Numbered from the stretch's first letter, positions 34,801-43,513 are shown. The stretch: 64,000 nt of DNA from G965232465 sp965232465 (GCA_965232465.1 OZ246977.1:1736001-1800000), one strand, 5' to 3'. The notes: a model not told the origin generated them from the sequence alone. Program-made: numbers and translations.

Positions 34801-36757
34801 AGGGGCGGATGTGCATGCACGGGATAAGGATGGGAGTACACCTTTAATATGGGCGTCTTGGAATAATGAAAACCCAGATGTTATCAATACGCTGATAAAC
34901 GCAGGGGCGGATGTGCATGCATGGGATGATTATGGATGGACACCTTTAATGTGGGCGTCTAGGGGTAATGAAAACCCAGATGTTATCAGTACGCTGATAA
35001 ACGCAGGGGCGGATGTGCATACACAGGATGAAAATGGGCGAACACCTTTAATGGCGGCGTCTGCGTTTAATGAAAACCCAGATGTTATAAGTACGCTGAT
35101 TGACGCAGGGGCGGATGTGCATGCACAGGATGAAAATGGGCGAACACCTTTAATGGCGGCGTCTGCGTTTAATGAAAACCCAGATGTTATCAATACGCTG
35201 ATTAACGCAGAGGCAGATGTGCATGCACGGGATGAGGATGCGAGTACACCTTTAATGTTGGCGTCTAGGTATAATAAAAACCCAGATGTTATCAATACGC
35301 TGATTAACGCAGAGGCAGATGTGCATGCACGGGATAAGGATGGGAGTACACCTTTAATATGGGCGTCTGCGTCTAATGAAAACCTAGATGTTATAAGTAC
35401 GCTGATTAACGCAGGGGCGGATGTGCATGCACGGGATAAAAATGGGCAAACACCTTTAATGGGGGCGTCTAGGTATAATAAAAACCCAGATGTTATCAAT
35501 ACGCTGATAAACGCAGGGGCGGATATACATGCACGGGATAAGGATGGGCGAACACCTTTAATGGGGGCGTCTGCGTCTAATGAAAACCTAGATGTTATCA
35601 GTACGCTGATTGACGCAGGGGCGGATATACATGCACGGACTGAAAATGGGAGTACACCTTTAATGTTGGCATCTAGTTATAATAAAAACCCAGATGTTAT
35701 CAGTACACTGATTAACGCAGGGGCGGATATACATGCACGGACTGAAAATGGGAGTACACCTTTAATGTGGGCGTCTAGGTATAATAAAAACCCAAATGTT
35801 ATCAATACGCTGATAAACGCAGGGGCGGATGTGCATGCACAGGATGAAAATGGGCGAACACCTTTAATGGCGGCGTCTGCGTTTAATGAAAACCCAGATG
35901 TTATCAATACGCTGATTAACGCAGAGGCAGATGTGCATGCACGGGATAAGGATGGGAGTACACCTTTAATATGGGCGTCTTGGAATAATGAAAACCCAGA
36001 TGTTATCAATACGCTGATAAACGCAGGGGCGGATATACATGCACGGGATAAGGATGGGCGAACACCTTTAATGGGGGCGTCTGCGTCTAATGAAAACCCA
36101 AATGTTATCAATACGCTGATAAACGCAGGGGCGGATGTGCATACACAGGATGAAAATGGGCGAACACCTTTAATGGCGGCGTCTGCGTTTAATGAAAACC
36201 CAGATGTTATCAATACGCTGATTAACGCAGAGGCAGATGTGCATGCACAGGATGAAAATGGGCGAACACCTTTAATGGCGGCGTCTGCGTTTAATGAAAA
36301 CCCAGATGTTATCAATACGCTGATTAACGCAGAGGCAGATGTGCATGCACGGGATGAGGATGCGAGTACACCTTTAATGTTGGCGTCTAGGTATAATAAA
36401 AACCCAGATGTTATCAATACGCTGATTAACGCAGAGGCAGATGTGCATGCACGGGATAAGGATGGGAGTACACCTTTAATATGGGCGTCTTGGAATAATG
36501 AAAACCCAGATGTTATCAATACGCTGATTAACGCAGGGGCGGATGTCAATGCACAGGATGAAGATGGGAGTACACCTTTAATGGAGGCGTCTAAGTCCCA
36601 TAAGAACCCAGATGTTATTATGGCTTTACTTGACGCAGGGGCGGATGCAACAGTCCAAGACAATCAAGGTAAAACCGCCTATGATTATATTTTAGAAAAT
36701 GACGCTTTAAAAGATTCACAAGCCCGCTGGAAGTTAAACGATTTACGGTTTCAATAA
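31895..36757 (+). CDS. Giant ankyrin-repeat protein with N-terminal sigma70 region 1.1
   Basis: A 1,620-residue protein from GTG 31895. Residues about 5-75 look like sigma70 region 1.1 of RpoD: a lead-in helix (EIILEKKAPKIKSLIDKGKK), then SGYVTAEEVDTAL, then STEYIEDIMSALAEMGIKVQ, in the same order and spacing as RpoD region 1.1. The rest of RpoD (regions 1.2 to 4) is absent. Then come 44 ankyrin units of 34 residues each, with consensus GADVHARD-GxTPLMxASxxNxNPDVIxTLINA, and a degenerate cap ending in RWKLNDLRFQ. Region 1.1 in RpoD is an acidic, DNA-mimicking gate that occupies the RNA polymerase channel. Its presence on an ankyrin scaffold is unusual. No signal peptide is seen with the GTG start. 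Convergent with dapE 12 bp away. Possible roles: RNA-polymerase-directed regulator, or an effector delivered to a host (both inference). Confidence 0.8.
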   Translation: MTDRKQNDLEIILEKKAPKIKSLIDKGKKSGYVTAEEVDTALGSGAVSTEYIEDIMSALAEMGIKVQDSAEQDTTVQTAKNAIANGADINARDEYGATPLMLASRGNENPDVISTLINAGADVHARDEYGATSLMLASLSNKNPDVINTLINARADVHAQDYDGWTPLMCASRDNENPDVISTLINAGADVHARDYFEWTPLMCASRDNENPDVISTLINARADVHARDENGRTPLIIAAENNKNPDVISTLINAGADTHARTENGSTPLMGASRYNKNPDVISTLINAGADVNAQNEYGLTPLMGASMLNENPDVISTLINAGADVHARDKNGWTPLMWASMFNENPDVISTLINAGADVHARDEYGATSLMLASLSNKNPDVINTLINAGADIHAWAEDGSTPLMGASMLNENPDVINTLINAGADIHARDKDGRTPLMCASRDNENPDVISTLINAGADVHARDYFEWTPLIWASASNKNPDVISTLINARADVHAQDYDGWTPLMCASRDNENPDVISTLINAGADVHARDKNGQTPLMGASRYNKNPDVINTLINAGADIHARDKDGRTPLMGASASNENLDVISTLIDAGADIHARTENGSTPLMLASSYNKNPDVISTLINAGADIHARTENGSTPLMWASRYNKNPNVINTLINAGADVHAQDENGRTPLMAASAFNENPDVINTLINAEADVHARDEDASTPLMLASRYNKNPDVINTLINAGADIHARDKDGRTPLMGASASNENLDVISTLIDAGADIHARTENGSTPLMLASSYNKNPDVISTLINAGADIHARTENGSTPLMWASRYNKNPNVINTLINAGADVHTQDENGWTPLWWASMLNKNPDVINTLINAEADVHARDEDASTPLMLASRYNKNPDVINTLINAEADVHARDEDASTPLMLASRYNKNPDVINTLINAGADVHAWDDYGWTPLMWASRGNENPDVISTLINAGADVHARDKDGSTPLIWASWNNENPDVINTLINAGADVHAWDDYGWTPLMWASRGNENPDVISTLINAGADVHTQDENGRTPLMAASAFNENPDVISTLIDAGADVHAQDENGRTPLMAASAFNENPDVINTLINAEADVHARDEDASTPLMLASRYNKNPDVINTLINAEADVHARDKDGSTPLIWASASNENLDVISTLINAGADVHARDKNGQTPLMGASRYNKNPDVINTLINAGADIHARDKDGRTPLMGASASNENLDVISTLIDAGADIHARTENGSTPLMLASSYNKNPDVISTLINAGADIHARTENGSTPLMWASRYNKNPNVINTLINAGADVHAQDENGRTPLMAASAFNENPDVINTLINAEADVHARDKDGSTPLIWASWNNENPDVINTLINAGADIHARDKDGRTPLMGASASNENPNVINTLINAGADVHTQDENGRTPLMAASAFNENPDVINTLINAEADVHAQDENGRTPLMAASAFNENPDVINTLINAEADVHARDEDASTPLMLASRYNKNPDVINTLINAEADVHARDKDGSTPLIWASWNNENPDVINTLINAGADVNAQDEDGSTPLMEASKSHKNPDVIMALLDAGADATVQDNQGKTAYDYILENDALKDSQARWKLNDLRFQ
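32149..36660 (+). repeat. 44 tandem 102-bp units inside the ankyrin gene
   Basis: The segment AGATGTTAT recurs at 32224 and then every 102 bp to 36610, which is 43 exact periods without any insertion or deletion. Several units are nearly identical. A block of three units recurs at about 33575, 34085 and 35513, offsets of 5 and 14 whole units. This shows recent expansion by unit-phased recombination, always in frame. Confidence 0.9.
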
Positions 36758-36769
36758 TATTACGGATTT

Positions 36770-37918
36770 TTATTCAAAAAAAATCTTAATCGCAGTGGCA
36801 TAAATTTTTGATAGGTGATTAAGTTCGCTTGCGGACGCACATTCATTTATGGCGTGCAGGGTTTTACCTGTTGCCCCATAATCTATGACATCACAGTATT
36901 TGGTAATAGACCGTGAATCCGAAGTGCCACCGGTAGTACCATAGGTGGGGCGGATGCCCGTATGGGTTTCCACCGCCGTTGCCATTATATGGGCGATACC
37001 GCCATCTGTGGGAGTGGTTAGGAAACTTTCTGCGGATACGGATATGTCAAGGGTGTATTCCTCCGCATCCAGTACTTTATCAAAAAAATCACGGATATGA
37101 TATTCCAGTGTTTGCCCCGTGTATTCAGACGAAAAACGAATATTAAAAGTTGCCTGTGCCACCCCCGGTATCAAATTTACCGCCGGATGTGGGGTCGATA
37201 TATCGACCACCTGTAAAGAACTGGCATCAAAGTATACATTGCCCTTATCGAGTTCCAGATTTTGCAGACCATATAATATGGTGGTTAAGGTATGTATGGC
37301 GTTTTTGGCAAGGTGCGGATACCCCACATGTCCCTGTGTACCGTGTACGATTAATGTACCTGTAAGCGATCCACGACGGCCCACCTTAATCATATCGGAC
37401 AAACAATCCACATTGGTGGGTTCGCCGGTAATACACGCATCCCACCTCTCCCCCTGTGCGGACAGAGCGGATAACATTTTTACTGTGCCATTAATGGCGG
37501 GGCCTTCTTCGTCGCCTGTTATCAACAGGCTGATTTTACCATTTAAAGCGGATATGTCAACTTGGCTGATCGCTGATACAAACGAGGCAATGCCCCCTTT
37601 CATATCGTTGGTGCCCCGACCATAGATGGTATCCCCCTCTTGATGGGCAGAAAAAGGATCGTGTGTCCATTGGGATCTATCGCCCACTGGCACCACATCC
37701 ACATGCCCGGCAAACATCAAGTGCCGGTTGCCCCCCCCAACAGTGGCATATAAATTATCAATATCGGGGGTGTCCACATCAGAAAACACCAGCCGTTCAC
37801 AACAAAAACCCAATGTTTCTAGTTTTTGTTGCAATACATCCAGACACGCCGAAGAATCGGGCGTAACCGATGGTACCCGCACCAAGTCTTTGACAAAATC
37901 AGATGCTAGTATTGTCAT
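36770..37918 (-). CDS. dapE: Succinyl-diaminopimelate desuccinylase
   Basis: M20 family zinc hydrolase, 382 residues, removing succinate from N-succinyl-LL-diaminopimelate in lysine and peptidoglycan synthesis. Zinc-site motifs FAGHVDVVPVGD (about residues 68-79), GTNDMKGG and GDEEGPAI are present, with the general base Glu in the last. The C-terminal zinc-ligand region near GTTGGTSDSR is intact. It follows dapD by 5 bp. Confidence 0.93.
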   Translation of the reverse strand: MTILASDFVKDLVRVPSVTPDSSACLDVLQQKLETLGFCCERLVFSDVDTPDIDNLYATVGGGNRHLMFAGHVDVVPVGDRSQWTHDPFSAHQEGDTIYGRGTNDMKGGIASFVSAISQVDISALNGKISLLITGDEEGPAINGTVKMLSALSAQGERWDACITGEPTNVDCLSDMIKVGRRGSLTGTLIVHGTQGHVGYPHLAKNAIHTLTTILYGLQNLELDKGNVYFDASSLQVVDISTPHPAVNLIPGVAQATFNIRFSSEYTGQTLEYHIRDFFDKVLDAEEYTLDISVSAESFLTTPTDGGIAHIMATAVETHTGIRPTYGTTGGTSDSRSITKYCDVIDYGATGKTLHAINECASASELNHLSKIYATAIKIFFE

Positions 37919-37923
37919 AAATG

Positions 37924-38769
37924 TTAATCCCGCAACAGATCGTTTACACTGGTTTTTGACCGTGTACGGGCATCCACGCGTTTTATAATTACCGCACAGG
38001 CTAAGTTCGGACCGGCTGTGCCGTTTGGCAAGGGTTTACTGGGTAAAGTGCCGGGGACCACCACACTATACGCAGGGACTCTGCCCATAAAGATTTCCCC
38101 TGTGTTGCGATCGATAATTTTTGTCGATTGTCCGATAAATACGCCCATAGATAAAACAGAACCTGTTTCCACCCGTACACCTTCAACGACTTCCGACCTT
38201 GCACCAATAAAACAATCATCTTCGACAATCACCGGATCAGCTTGTAAAGGTTCGAGTACTCCGCCAATGCCCGCCCCACCACTCAGGTGAACATTTTTAC
38301 CAATTTGGGCACAAGATCCCACCGTCGCCCAAGTATCGACCATCGTTCCTTCGTCCACAAAAGCCCCCAAATTGACAAAGGATGGCATTAAAATTACCCC
38401 CTTGGCAATATGGGCAGAATGACGGACAATTGCCCCCGGCACAGAACGAAATCCCGCATTGGTAAAGTCTGCATTTGTCCAGTTTAAAAACTTCGAAGGA
38501 ATTTTATCCCACCAAAATGCCCCATCAGGTCCCCCAGCGATTTTTTTCATATCGTTCAAACAAAATGACAATAACACCGCCTTTTTTGCCCATTGGTTTA
38601 CAACCCATGTACCAGATATATTATCCGCCACCCGTAACGCCCCAGAATCAAGAGCATTTAAAGTTTCCATAACCGCATCCCTTACATCCCCTTCGGTTGT
38701 GGTGGTCACATCGTCAATATTGTCAAATGCGGTGTCGATAATCGATTGTAAATCAGAAAAGTGTGTCAT
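37924..38769 (-). CDS. dapD: Tetrahydrodipicolinate N-succinyltransferase
   Basis: A 281-residue left-handed beta-helix acyltransferase, of usual length, that adds succinate to tetrahydrodipicolinate. Hexapeptide repeats are visible from RSVPGAIVRHSAHIAKGVILMPSFVNLGAFVDEG through CAQIGKNVHLSGGAGIGGVLEP and the C-terminal VVVPGTLPSK. First gene of the dapD-dapE unit, with its own promoter. Confidence 0.94.
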   Translation of the reverse strand: MTHFSDLQSIIDTAFDNIDDVTTTTEGDVRDAVMETLNALDSGALRVADNISGTWVVNQWAKKAVLLSFCLNDMKKIAGGPDGAFWWDKIPSKFLNWTNADFTNAGFRSVPGAIVRHSAHIAKGVILMPSFVNLGAFVDEGTMVDTWATVGSCAQIGKNVHLSGGAGIGGVLEPLQADPVIVEDDCFIGARSEVVEGVRVETGSVLSMGVFIGQSTKIIDRNTGEIFMGRVPAYSVVVPGTLPSKPLPNGTAGPNLACAVIIKRVDARTRSKTSVNDLLRD

Positions 38770-38815
38770 TGCTTGTGTTCCTTAAAATAATGTTTTTGCA
38801 TGTATAGCATTATCT

Positions 38816-38844
38816 ATGATAGGGTCGGCACCCTATAATGTCAA
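38816..38844 (-). promoter_or_regulatory. dapDE promoter with a dyad in its spacer
   Basis: Minus strand: TTGACA (38844-38839), 17-nt spacer, TATCAT (38821-38816). An inverted repeat ATAGGGT (38819-38825) / ACCCTAT (38830-38836), centre CGGC, lies between the two boxes. The -35 box overlaps the stop codon of the HAD phosphatase gene. The dyad could also act as a short terminator stem for the upstream operon, but no T-run follows it. Confidence 0.55.
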
Positions 38845-39503
38845 CTGTGATATTGAAAAATATTTGCTAAATCTTGTACCATAATATCCACAAAATCGGG
38901 GGGATTGGGCTGTGTGGCATGGTATCGGTTAATATATACAGTGGTTGCCCCACATTTTTTGGGGTATTCCAAATTATGGACAGTATCTTCAAAAAATACC
39001 ATGTGTGTGGGATTTATATGGTATTTCTCCCACATCATATCATATGGTTTGGGGTTGGGTTTTGCCAGAAAATCCCCATCTTCGAAGCCAAAAATACCCT
39101 GTATATGTGAATCAATTCCCATATGCGTACAGATCTGTACCCCATGCATATGTGACCCATTGGTATGCACGAATTTTTGCACAGGGGCATTTTTTATTGC
39201 CGCAACAATAATCGGACATACACATACATTGCTGTAATCCAAATCATGGATATATTGTACGCAATGGTGCATATCTATGCCATGGTGCTTCGAAAGACCA
39301 ATTAACGAATTGCCATAATCGTGTAAATATTGTTTACGGGTCAGATATTCGTCCTGAGGCTTAATATGCGTATGGGTTAGGATGTAAGTCCGCATCCGCA
39401 TATCCATTTGTACAAAAATATCCGCATCTGCATCATATAAGGTATTATCCAAATCAAACACCCAATATGGTTTTTGTAATAATGTATGATATATATCCTG
39501 CAT
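38841..39503 (-). CDS. HAD-family pyrimidine 5'-nucleotidase-like phosphatase
   Basis: A 220-residue HAD hydrolase. Motif I WVFDLDNTLYDAD (about residues 13-25), motif II VHTNGSH, and motif III/IV with KPNPKPYDMMWEKY and VFFEDTVHNLEYPKKCGA are in order. The pattern and length match the SDT1/pyrimidine 5'-nucleotidase type common next to argB in alphaproteobacteria. Starts 6 bp after the argB stop. Confidence 0.82.
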   Translation of the reverse strand: MQDIYHTLLQKPYWVFDLDNTLYDADADIFVQMDMRMRTYILTHTHIKPQDEYLTRKQYLHDYGNSLIGLSKHHGIDMHHCVQYIHDLDYSNVCVCPIIVAAIKNAPVQKFVHTNGSHMHGVQICTHMGIDSHIQGIFGFEDGDFLAKPNPKPYDMMWEKYHINPTHMVFFEDTVHNLEYPKKCGATTVYINRYHATQPNPPDFVDIMVQDLANIFQYHS

Positions 39504-39508
39504 ATACT

Positions 39509-40396
39509 TTACATACCCGTAATCAAAGTACCAGCACCCCGTTCGGTTAAAATTTCCAGCAATACGCTGTGGGCAATACGGCCATCAACAATAACCGCCC
39601 CTTCCAAACCGCCTTCGATACTTTCAATACAAGTGGTAATCTTAGGTATCATCCCACCGACCGCTACGCCATCTTTTAACAGGCGTTTTGCCCCCGCCAC
39701 ATTCAAATGAGAAATAAGATTTTTATCCGCATCCAACACCCCAGACACATCGGTTAATAACAATAATCTTTTCGCATTAGTGGCGGTGGCAATGGCACCG
39801 GCAAAAGTATCCGCATTGACATTATAAGTATCCCCTTTTTCATCCACTGCAATGGGGGCAATCACAGGAATAACCCCCCCTTGTACCAATAAATCCAAAA
39901 TAGCGGAGTCTATGGTTTTTGGTTGCCCAACAAATCCCAAATCGACAACCCGTTCAATATGGCTGTCTTCATCACGGATTTGACGTTGTAATTTTTCAAC
40001 ACCCATCAGATTGGCATCTTTACCACTTATACCAACCGCTCGACCACCGGCATCATTGATTGCCGATACGATGGATTTGTTAACAGGACCACACAACACC
40101 ATTTCCGCCGTTCGCATAGTCTGGGCATCAGTTATCCGCAACCCACCAATAAAATTACTTTGAATATTTAAACTATCGAGCATTTTGCCTATTTGGGGAC
40201 CCCCTCCATGCACGACAATCGGGTGGATGCCAATTTGTTTTAACAACACCATATCCGATGCAAAATTTTTTGTTGCCTGCGTATCCGACATGGCATTACC
40301 ACCATATTTTACTACCAATACCCGTTCAGAATACGGTTTAAAATAAGGCAAAGCCTCCACCAATACGCTTGCGTGCTGTAACCATTCTGTTGTCAT
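39509..40396 (-). CDS. argB: N-acetylglutamate kinase
   Basis: A 295-residue amino-acid kinase that phosphorylates N-acetyl-L-glutamate in arginine synthesis. Motifs VLVVKYGGNAM near the N-terminus, PIVVHGGGPQIG, and the C-terminal IPKITTCIESIEGG are in place. Start set at ATG 40396 (MTTEWLQHAS) because GAAGGA lies 5-6 nt upstream. A Met 13 codons earlier would overlap engB. Confidence 0.93.
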   Translation of the reverse strand: MTTEWLQHASVLVEALPYFKPYSERVLVVKYGGNAMSDTQATKNFASDMVLLKQIGIHPIVVHGGGPQIGKMLDSLNIQSNFIGGLRITDAQTMRTAEMVLCGPVNKSIVSAINDAGGRAVGISGKDANLMGVEKLQRQIRDEDSHIERVVDLGFVGQPKTIDSAILDLLVQGGVIPVIAPIAVDEKGDTYNVNADTFAGAIATATNAKRLLLLTDVSGVLDADKNLISHLNVAGAKRLLKDGVAVGGMIPKITTCIESIEGGLEGAVIVDGRIAHSVLLEILTERGAGTLITGM

Positions 40397-40428
40397 ATTA
40401 TCCTTCCTATCCATATTTTTTTGAATTT

Positions 40429-41082
40429 TTAACATGCTGTGGCATCGTATATATATGCCCGTAAAATATCCACGCCCTGTTTTTTTTCCGCACTGGTGGC
40501 AACGACAAATGGGTACGATGCCGGACGATTTTGGATGACGGTTTGTACCGCCACATATACTTTTTTAGCATCCATCGGTTTAATTTTATCCAATTTTGTC
40601 AACACCACCTGATATGTAACCGCCGATTTATCCAACATTTCCATAAGTTCCATATCACTGGGCTTTACACCATGTCGTGAATCCACCAAAATATACACCC
40701 GCCGTAGATTTACCCGCCCTTGTAAATATGTCTTAATCAACACATTCCAATGGGCAATATCAGTTTTACTTGCCCGGGCATATCCATATCCGGGCATATC
40801 CACCAAATTGATACTGTTATGCACATTAAAAAAATTTAACTCCCGTGTTCTGCCGGGGGTATTCGAAGTACGGGCAAGACGATGTATATTGGTTAAAGCG
40901 TTAATCAGGGACGATTTACCCACATTTGACCGTCCCGCAAATGCCACTTCTGGTCGTTCCATATTAGGCAAAAATTTTAATGCGGGCACACCTTTAAAAA
41001 ACTGTGTCCCCCGTGCAAACAACAACCGACCATGTTCCAAATGGGCGGGACTGAAATCGGGGGTTTTGATAAAATCAAACAT
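40429..41082 (-). CDS. engB: Ribosome-biogenesis GTPase EngB (YihA)
   Basis: A 217-residue GTPase required for large-subunit assembly. G1 GRSNVGKSS, G2 TSNTPGRTRELN, G3 DMPGYG, G4 TKLDK and G5 ATSAEKK are all visible. ATG at 41082 is chosen. A TTG two codons upstream, next to the yidC stop, is an alternative. No strong ribosome binding site is seen, so it may be coupled to yidC. Confidence 0.93.
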   Translation of the reverse strand: MFDFIKTPDFSPAHLEHGRLLFARGTQFFKGVPALKFLPNMERPEVAFAGRSNVGKSSLINALTNIHRLARTSNTPGRTRELNFFNVHNSINLVDMPGYGYARASKTDIAHWNVLIKTYLQGRVNLRRVYILVDSRHGVKPSDMELMEMLDKSAVTYQVVLTKLDKIKPMDAKKVYVAVQTVIQNRPASYPFVVATSAEKKQGVDILRAYIYDATAC

Positions 41083-41088
41083 ATACAA

Positions 41089-42801
41089 TTACCGCACACC
41101 CAATCTTGTTTGAATGGTATATTGCTGAGCAATGGTTAAAATATTGTTCCATGTCCAATAAATCACCAACCCCACAGGGAAAGTGGATAACATAAAGGTA
41201 AAGATAACCGGCATCCACGCAAATACTTTTGCTTGTATGGGATCGGATGGGGTGGGGTTTAACCTGAACTGTGCCCACATACTAATGCCCATCAAAATCG
41301 GCCAAATACCCAAATTCACAATATTTAAAATATCTGGCACATCCCATGGGAACAATCCAAAACCTGTGAACATGGTTAAAGGATCTTGGGCGGATAAATC
41401 CTTTACCCAACCAATGAATGGTGCGTGGCGGACTTCCAATGTTACAAACAACACCTTATACAAGCTGAAAAAAATGGGGATTTGAATAAGCATTGGTAAA
41501 CACCCAGACATAGGATTTACTTTTTCTTTTTTGTACAGCTGCATCATGGCTTGGCTCATGGCTTGGCGGTCATCGCCATGTTGTTTTTTTAAACTCTCAA
41601 TTTGCGGTGCCAACAATTTCATTTTTGCCATCGACTTATACGACTTGTTGGCAAGTGGAAACAGCACAGCCTTTACCAACAAGGTAATCGCCAAAATAGC
41701 AAACCCCACATTGCCAATCTTTTCTGCCAGAAAATGTAACAAATAAAAAAATGGCTTGGTCAAAAAATAAAACCAACCAAAATCAATGGAACGGTCAAAC
41801 ATAGGAATATTATATTGTTCCGCATACTCATCGATAATCGACACTTCCTTGGCACCATTAAATACATTCATTTTATACGATGCCACATCCCCCGCCCTTA
41901 AAATCCCTTGTGGGGTTAAAAAGTCCGCCTGATACGCATCATAAGCCGGCACATATCGAAACGATGCAGTTATGGGTGTGTCTTGGGATGGAATAAATGC
42001 CACCTGCCAAAATTGATCGGTAAAACCCAACCATCCGCCAGTGGTTTCGAAGCTTTCCACATTGCCTTTTGCATCGACCACATCGTCATAATCCAATTCG
42101 GATAAGGCATCCTCAAATACGCCAATCGGTCCCTCATGCAAGATATACATACCCCGTGTGTCACTGTTGATGTCCTGGCGGAATATGGACCCATAATTGG
42201 CAATGCTGATGTCATTACCAGATTTGTTTTCGACAACTTGCTGAATGGATATCATATAATGGGCATCAATGGAAAAAATTTTCTTAAACACCACACCTTC
42301 TGGGTTTGTCCAAGAAAATATCACATCATTGCCAACAGATAATGTATCAGCACTGACCGACCAAATAGTTTGGCGATTGGGTACAAAATCCTTTTTGCCG
42401 ACCCAACCGCTATTGACCGCATATCCTTTGTCTGTGTTGGTGGGGGATAATAATCTGACATTTGGGCTGTTATCAGTATTTTCCTGTTTATACTTTTTTA
42501 GCACCACATCATCGATTCTTGCCCCTGTGGTCGATATGGATCCTTGTAAACTAGGCGTATCAAAAGTTACACGATCGGTTTCCGCCACCGCTTCGGCAAT
42601 GGATACAGATTTACCAATCCCCCCTAATTGGAAATCACCTGTGCCATCTGTACCAATCGTTGGCTGTGTTGTATCGGTCGGGGTTTGCGATGGGGCTTGT
42701 ACAATATCCGTTGGCGGAAAAAATACATTCCAGCCCACCAAAACAAGAGTCGACAATACAATTGCCAATATAATCGATTTTGTTTGTGATTTATCATCCA
42801 T
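41089..42801 (-). CDS. yidC: Membrane protein insertase YidC
   Basis: A 570-residue insertase of the proteobacterial (long) type: N-terminal helix (about residues 8-27), a large periplasmic domain (about 60-340), and the conserved helices with FAILAITLLVKAVLFPLANKSYKSMAKMK and CLPMLIQIPIFFSLYKVLF. It folds and inserts membrane proteins with or without SecYEG. In the rpmH-rnpA-yidC-engB order. Confidence 0.94.
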   Translation of the reverse strand: MDDKSQTKSIILAIVLSTLVLVGWNVFFPPTDIVQAPSQTPTDTTQPTIGTDGTGDFQLGGIGKSVSIAEAVAETDRVTFDTPSLQGSISTTGARIDDVVLKKYKQENTDNSPNVRLLSPTNTDKGYAVNSGWVGKKDFVPNRQTIWSVSADTLSVGNDVIFSWTNPEGVVFKKIFSIDAHYMISIQQVVENKSGNDISIANYGSIFRQDINSDTRGMYILHEGPIGVFEDALSELDYDDVVDAKGNVESFETTGGWLGFTDQFWQVAFIPSQDTPITASFRYVPAYDAYQADFLTPQGILRAGDVASYKMNVFNGAKEVSIIDEYAEQYNIPMFDRSIDFGWFYFLTKPFFYLLHFLAEKIGNVGFAILAITLLVKAVLFPLANKSYKSMAKMKLLAPQIESLKKQHGDDRQAMSQAMMQLYKKEKVNPMSGCLPMLIQIPIFFSLYKVLFVTLEVRHAPFIGWVKDLSAQDPLTMFTGFGLFPWDVPDILNIVNLGIWPILMGISMWAQFRLNPTPSDPIQAKVFAWMPVIFTFMLSTFPVGLVIYWTWNNILTIAQQYTIQTRLGVR

Positions 42802-42821
42802 GATGGTACATATCCTTATAT

Positions 42822-43226
42822 TTATCTCTGGTTATATATTAAACCTGCTTGTGCAAGCCCCTGTTTAATATCGGTCAATAATATTTCCCAACTGCAATGT
42901 GGTGTGTGCGTACGGGCAATTAAGACTATATCATATCCTGATTTGAATTGCAGGTTTTTCTGTACAATTACCGCCCTTAAACGGCGTTTTGCACGATTTC
43001 TGATCGTTGCCTTGCCAATTTTCTTGGTTGCCGTATATCCCACACCGATAACAGGCACAGAACTATCCCGTATATTTTGCCCATTTTGTCGCCATTGCAT
43101 AAGGGCGTATTGAATAATACAAGTTTGGGTTACAACCGACTGACCAGCATTTCGCACACGCAAAAAATCCGCCCGTTTACGCAGTCGCAAAATCCGAGGC
43201 GGATGTATGATATTTGTATTTTTCAT
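42822..43226 (-). CDS. rnpA: Ribonuclease P protein component
   Basis: A 134-residue basic protein that binds the RNase P RNA for tRNA 5' processing. The signature GKATIRNRAKRRLRAVI (about residues 70-86) is diagnostic. It lies between rpmH (77 bp upstream) and yidC (20 bp downstream), the classic order. Confidence 0.93.
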   Translation of the reverse strand: MKNTNIIHPPRILRLRKRADFLRVRNAGQSVVTQTCIIQYALMQWRQNGQNIRDSSVPVIGVGYTATKKIGKATIRNRAKRRLRAVIVQKNLQFKSGYDIVLIARTHTPHCSWEILLTDIKQGLAQAGLIYNQR

Positions 43227-43303
43227 ATCAATATCCTAATACGAAGTAAATGTTTAAGTCGTCGACAGCAACGCCCCATTGGACACCGTCCCATCACAGA
43301 CCA

Positions 43304-43438
43304 TTACGCAGACAATCTTGTACGCCCCTTTGCACGACGGGCTGCCAAAATATTACGACCTGCTTTTGTTGCCATCCGTGCCCGAAAGCCATGACGGCGT
43401 TTGCGAACCAAGACGCTAGGTTGAAAAGTGCGTTTCAT
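43304..43438 (-). CDS. rpmH: Ribosomal protein bL34
   Basis: A 44-residue protein, too short for most tracks. Translation from ATG 43438 gives MKRTFQPSVLVRKRRHGF, then RARMATKAGRNILAARRAKG and RTRLSA, the complete bL34 sequence. Ribosome binding site AAGGA lies about 8 nt upstream. First gene of the rpmH-rnpA-yidC-engB-argB operon. Confidence 0.97.
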   Translation of the reverse strand: MKRTFQPSVLVRKRRHGFRARMATKAGRNILAARRAKGRTRLSA

Positions 43439-43474
43439 GGGTTTTTCCTTATATAATTATTAAAACTGATTGTG

Positions 43475-43503
43475 TATTTACGACAGATAGGGATTTTTGT
43501 CAA
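43475..43503 (-). promoter_or_regulatory. rpmH operon promoter
   Basis: Minus strand: TTGACA (43503-43498), 17-nt spacer, TAAATA (43480-43475). Transcription starts about 43468 and leaves a leader of about 30 nt before the rpmH ATG. The promoter is only a few bases from the 3' end of uvrB. Confidence 0.7.
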
Positions 43504-43513
43504 GGGGGTTTTA

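Noticed and set aside
32149..36660. Array of direct repeats that could look like CRISPR
   Set aside because: Units are 102 bp, contiguous, in frame and code ankyrin repeats. There are no spacers and no cas genes.
35677..36663. Long minus-strand open frames through the ankyrin array
   Set aside because: They arise because the repeat unit is a multiple of three, so an open antisense frame stays open. They encode only the antisense of the repeat and have no start signals.
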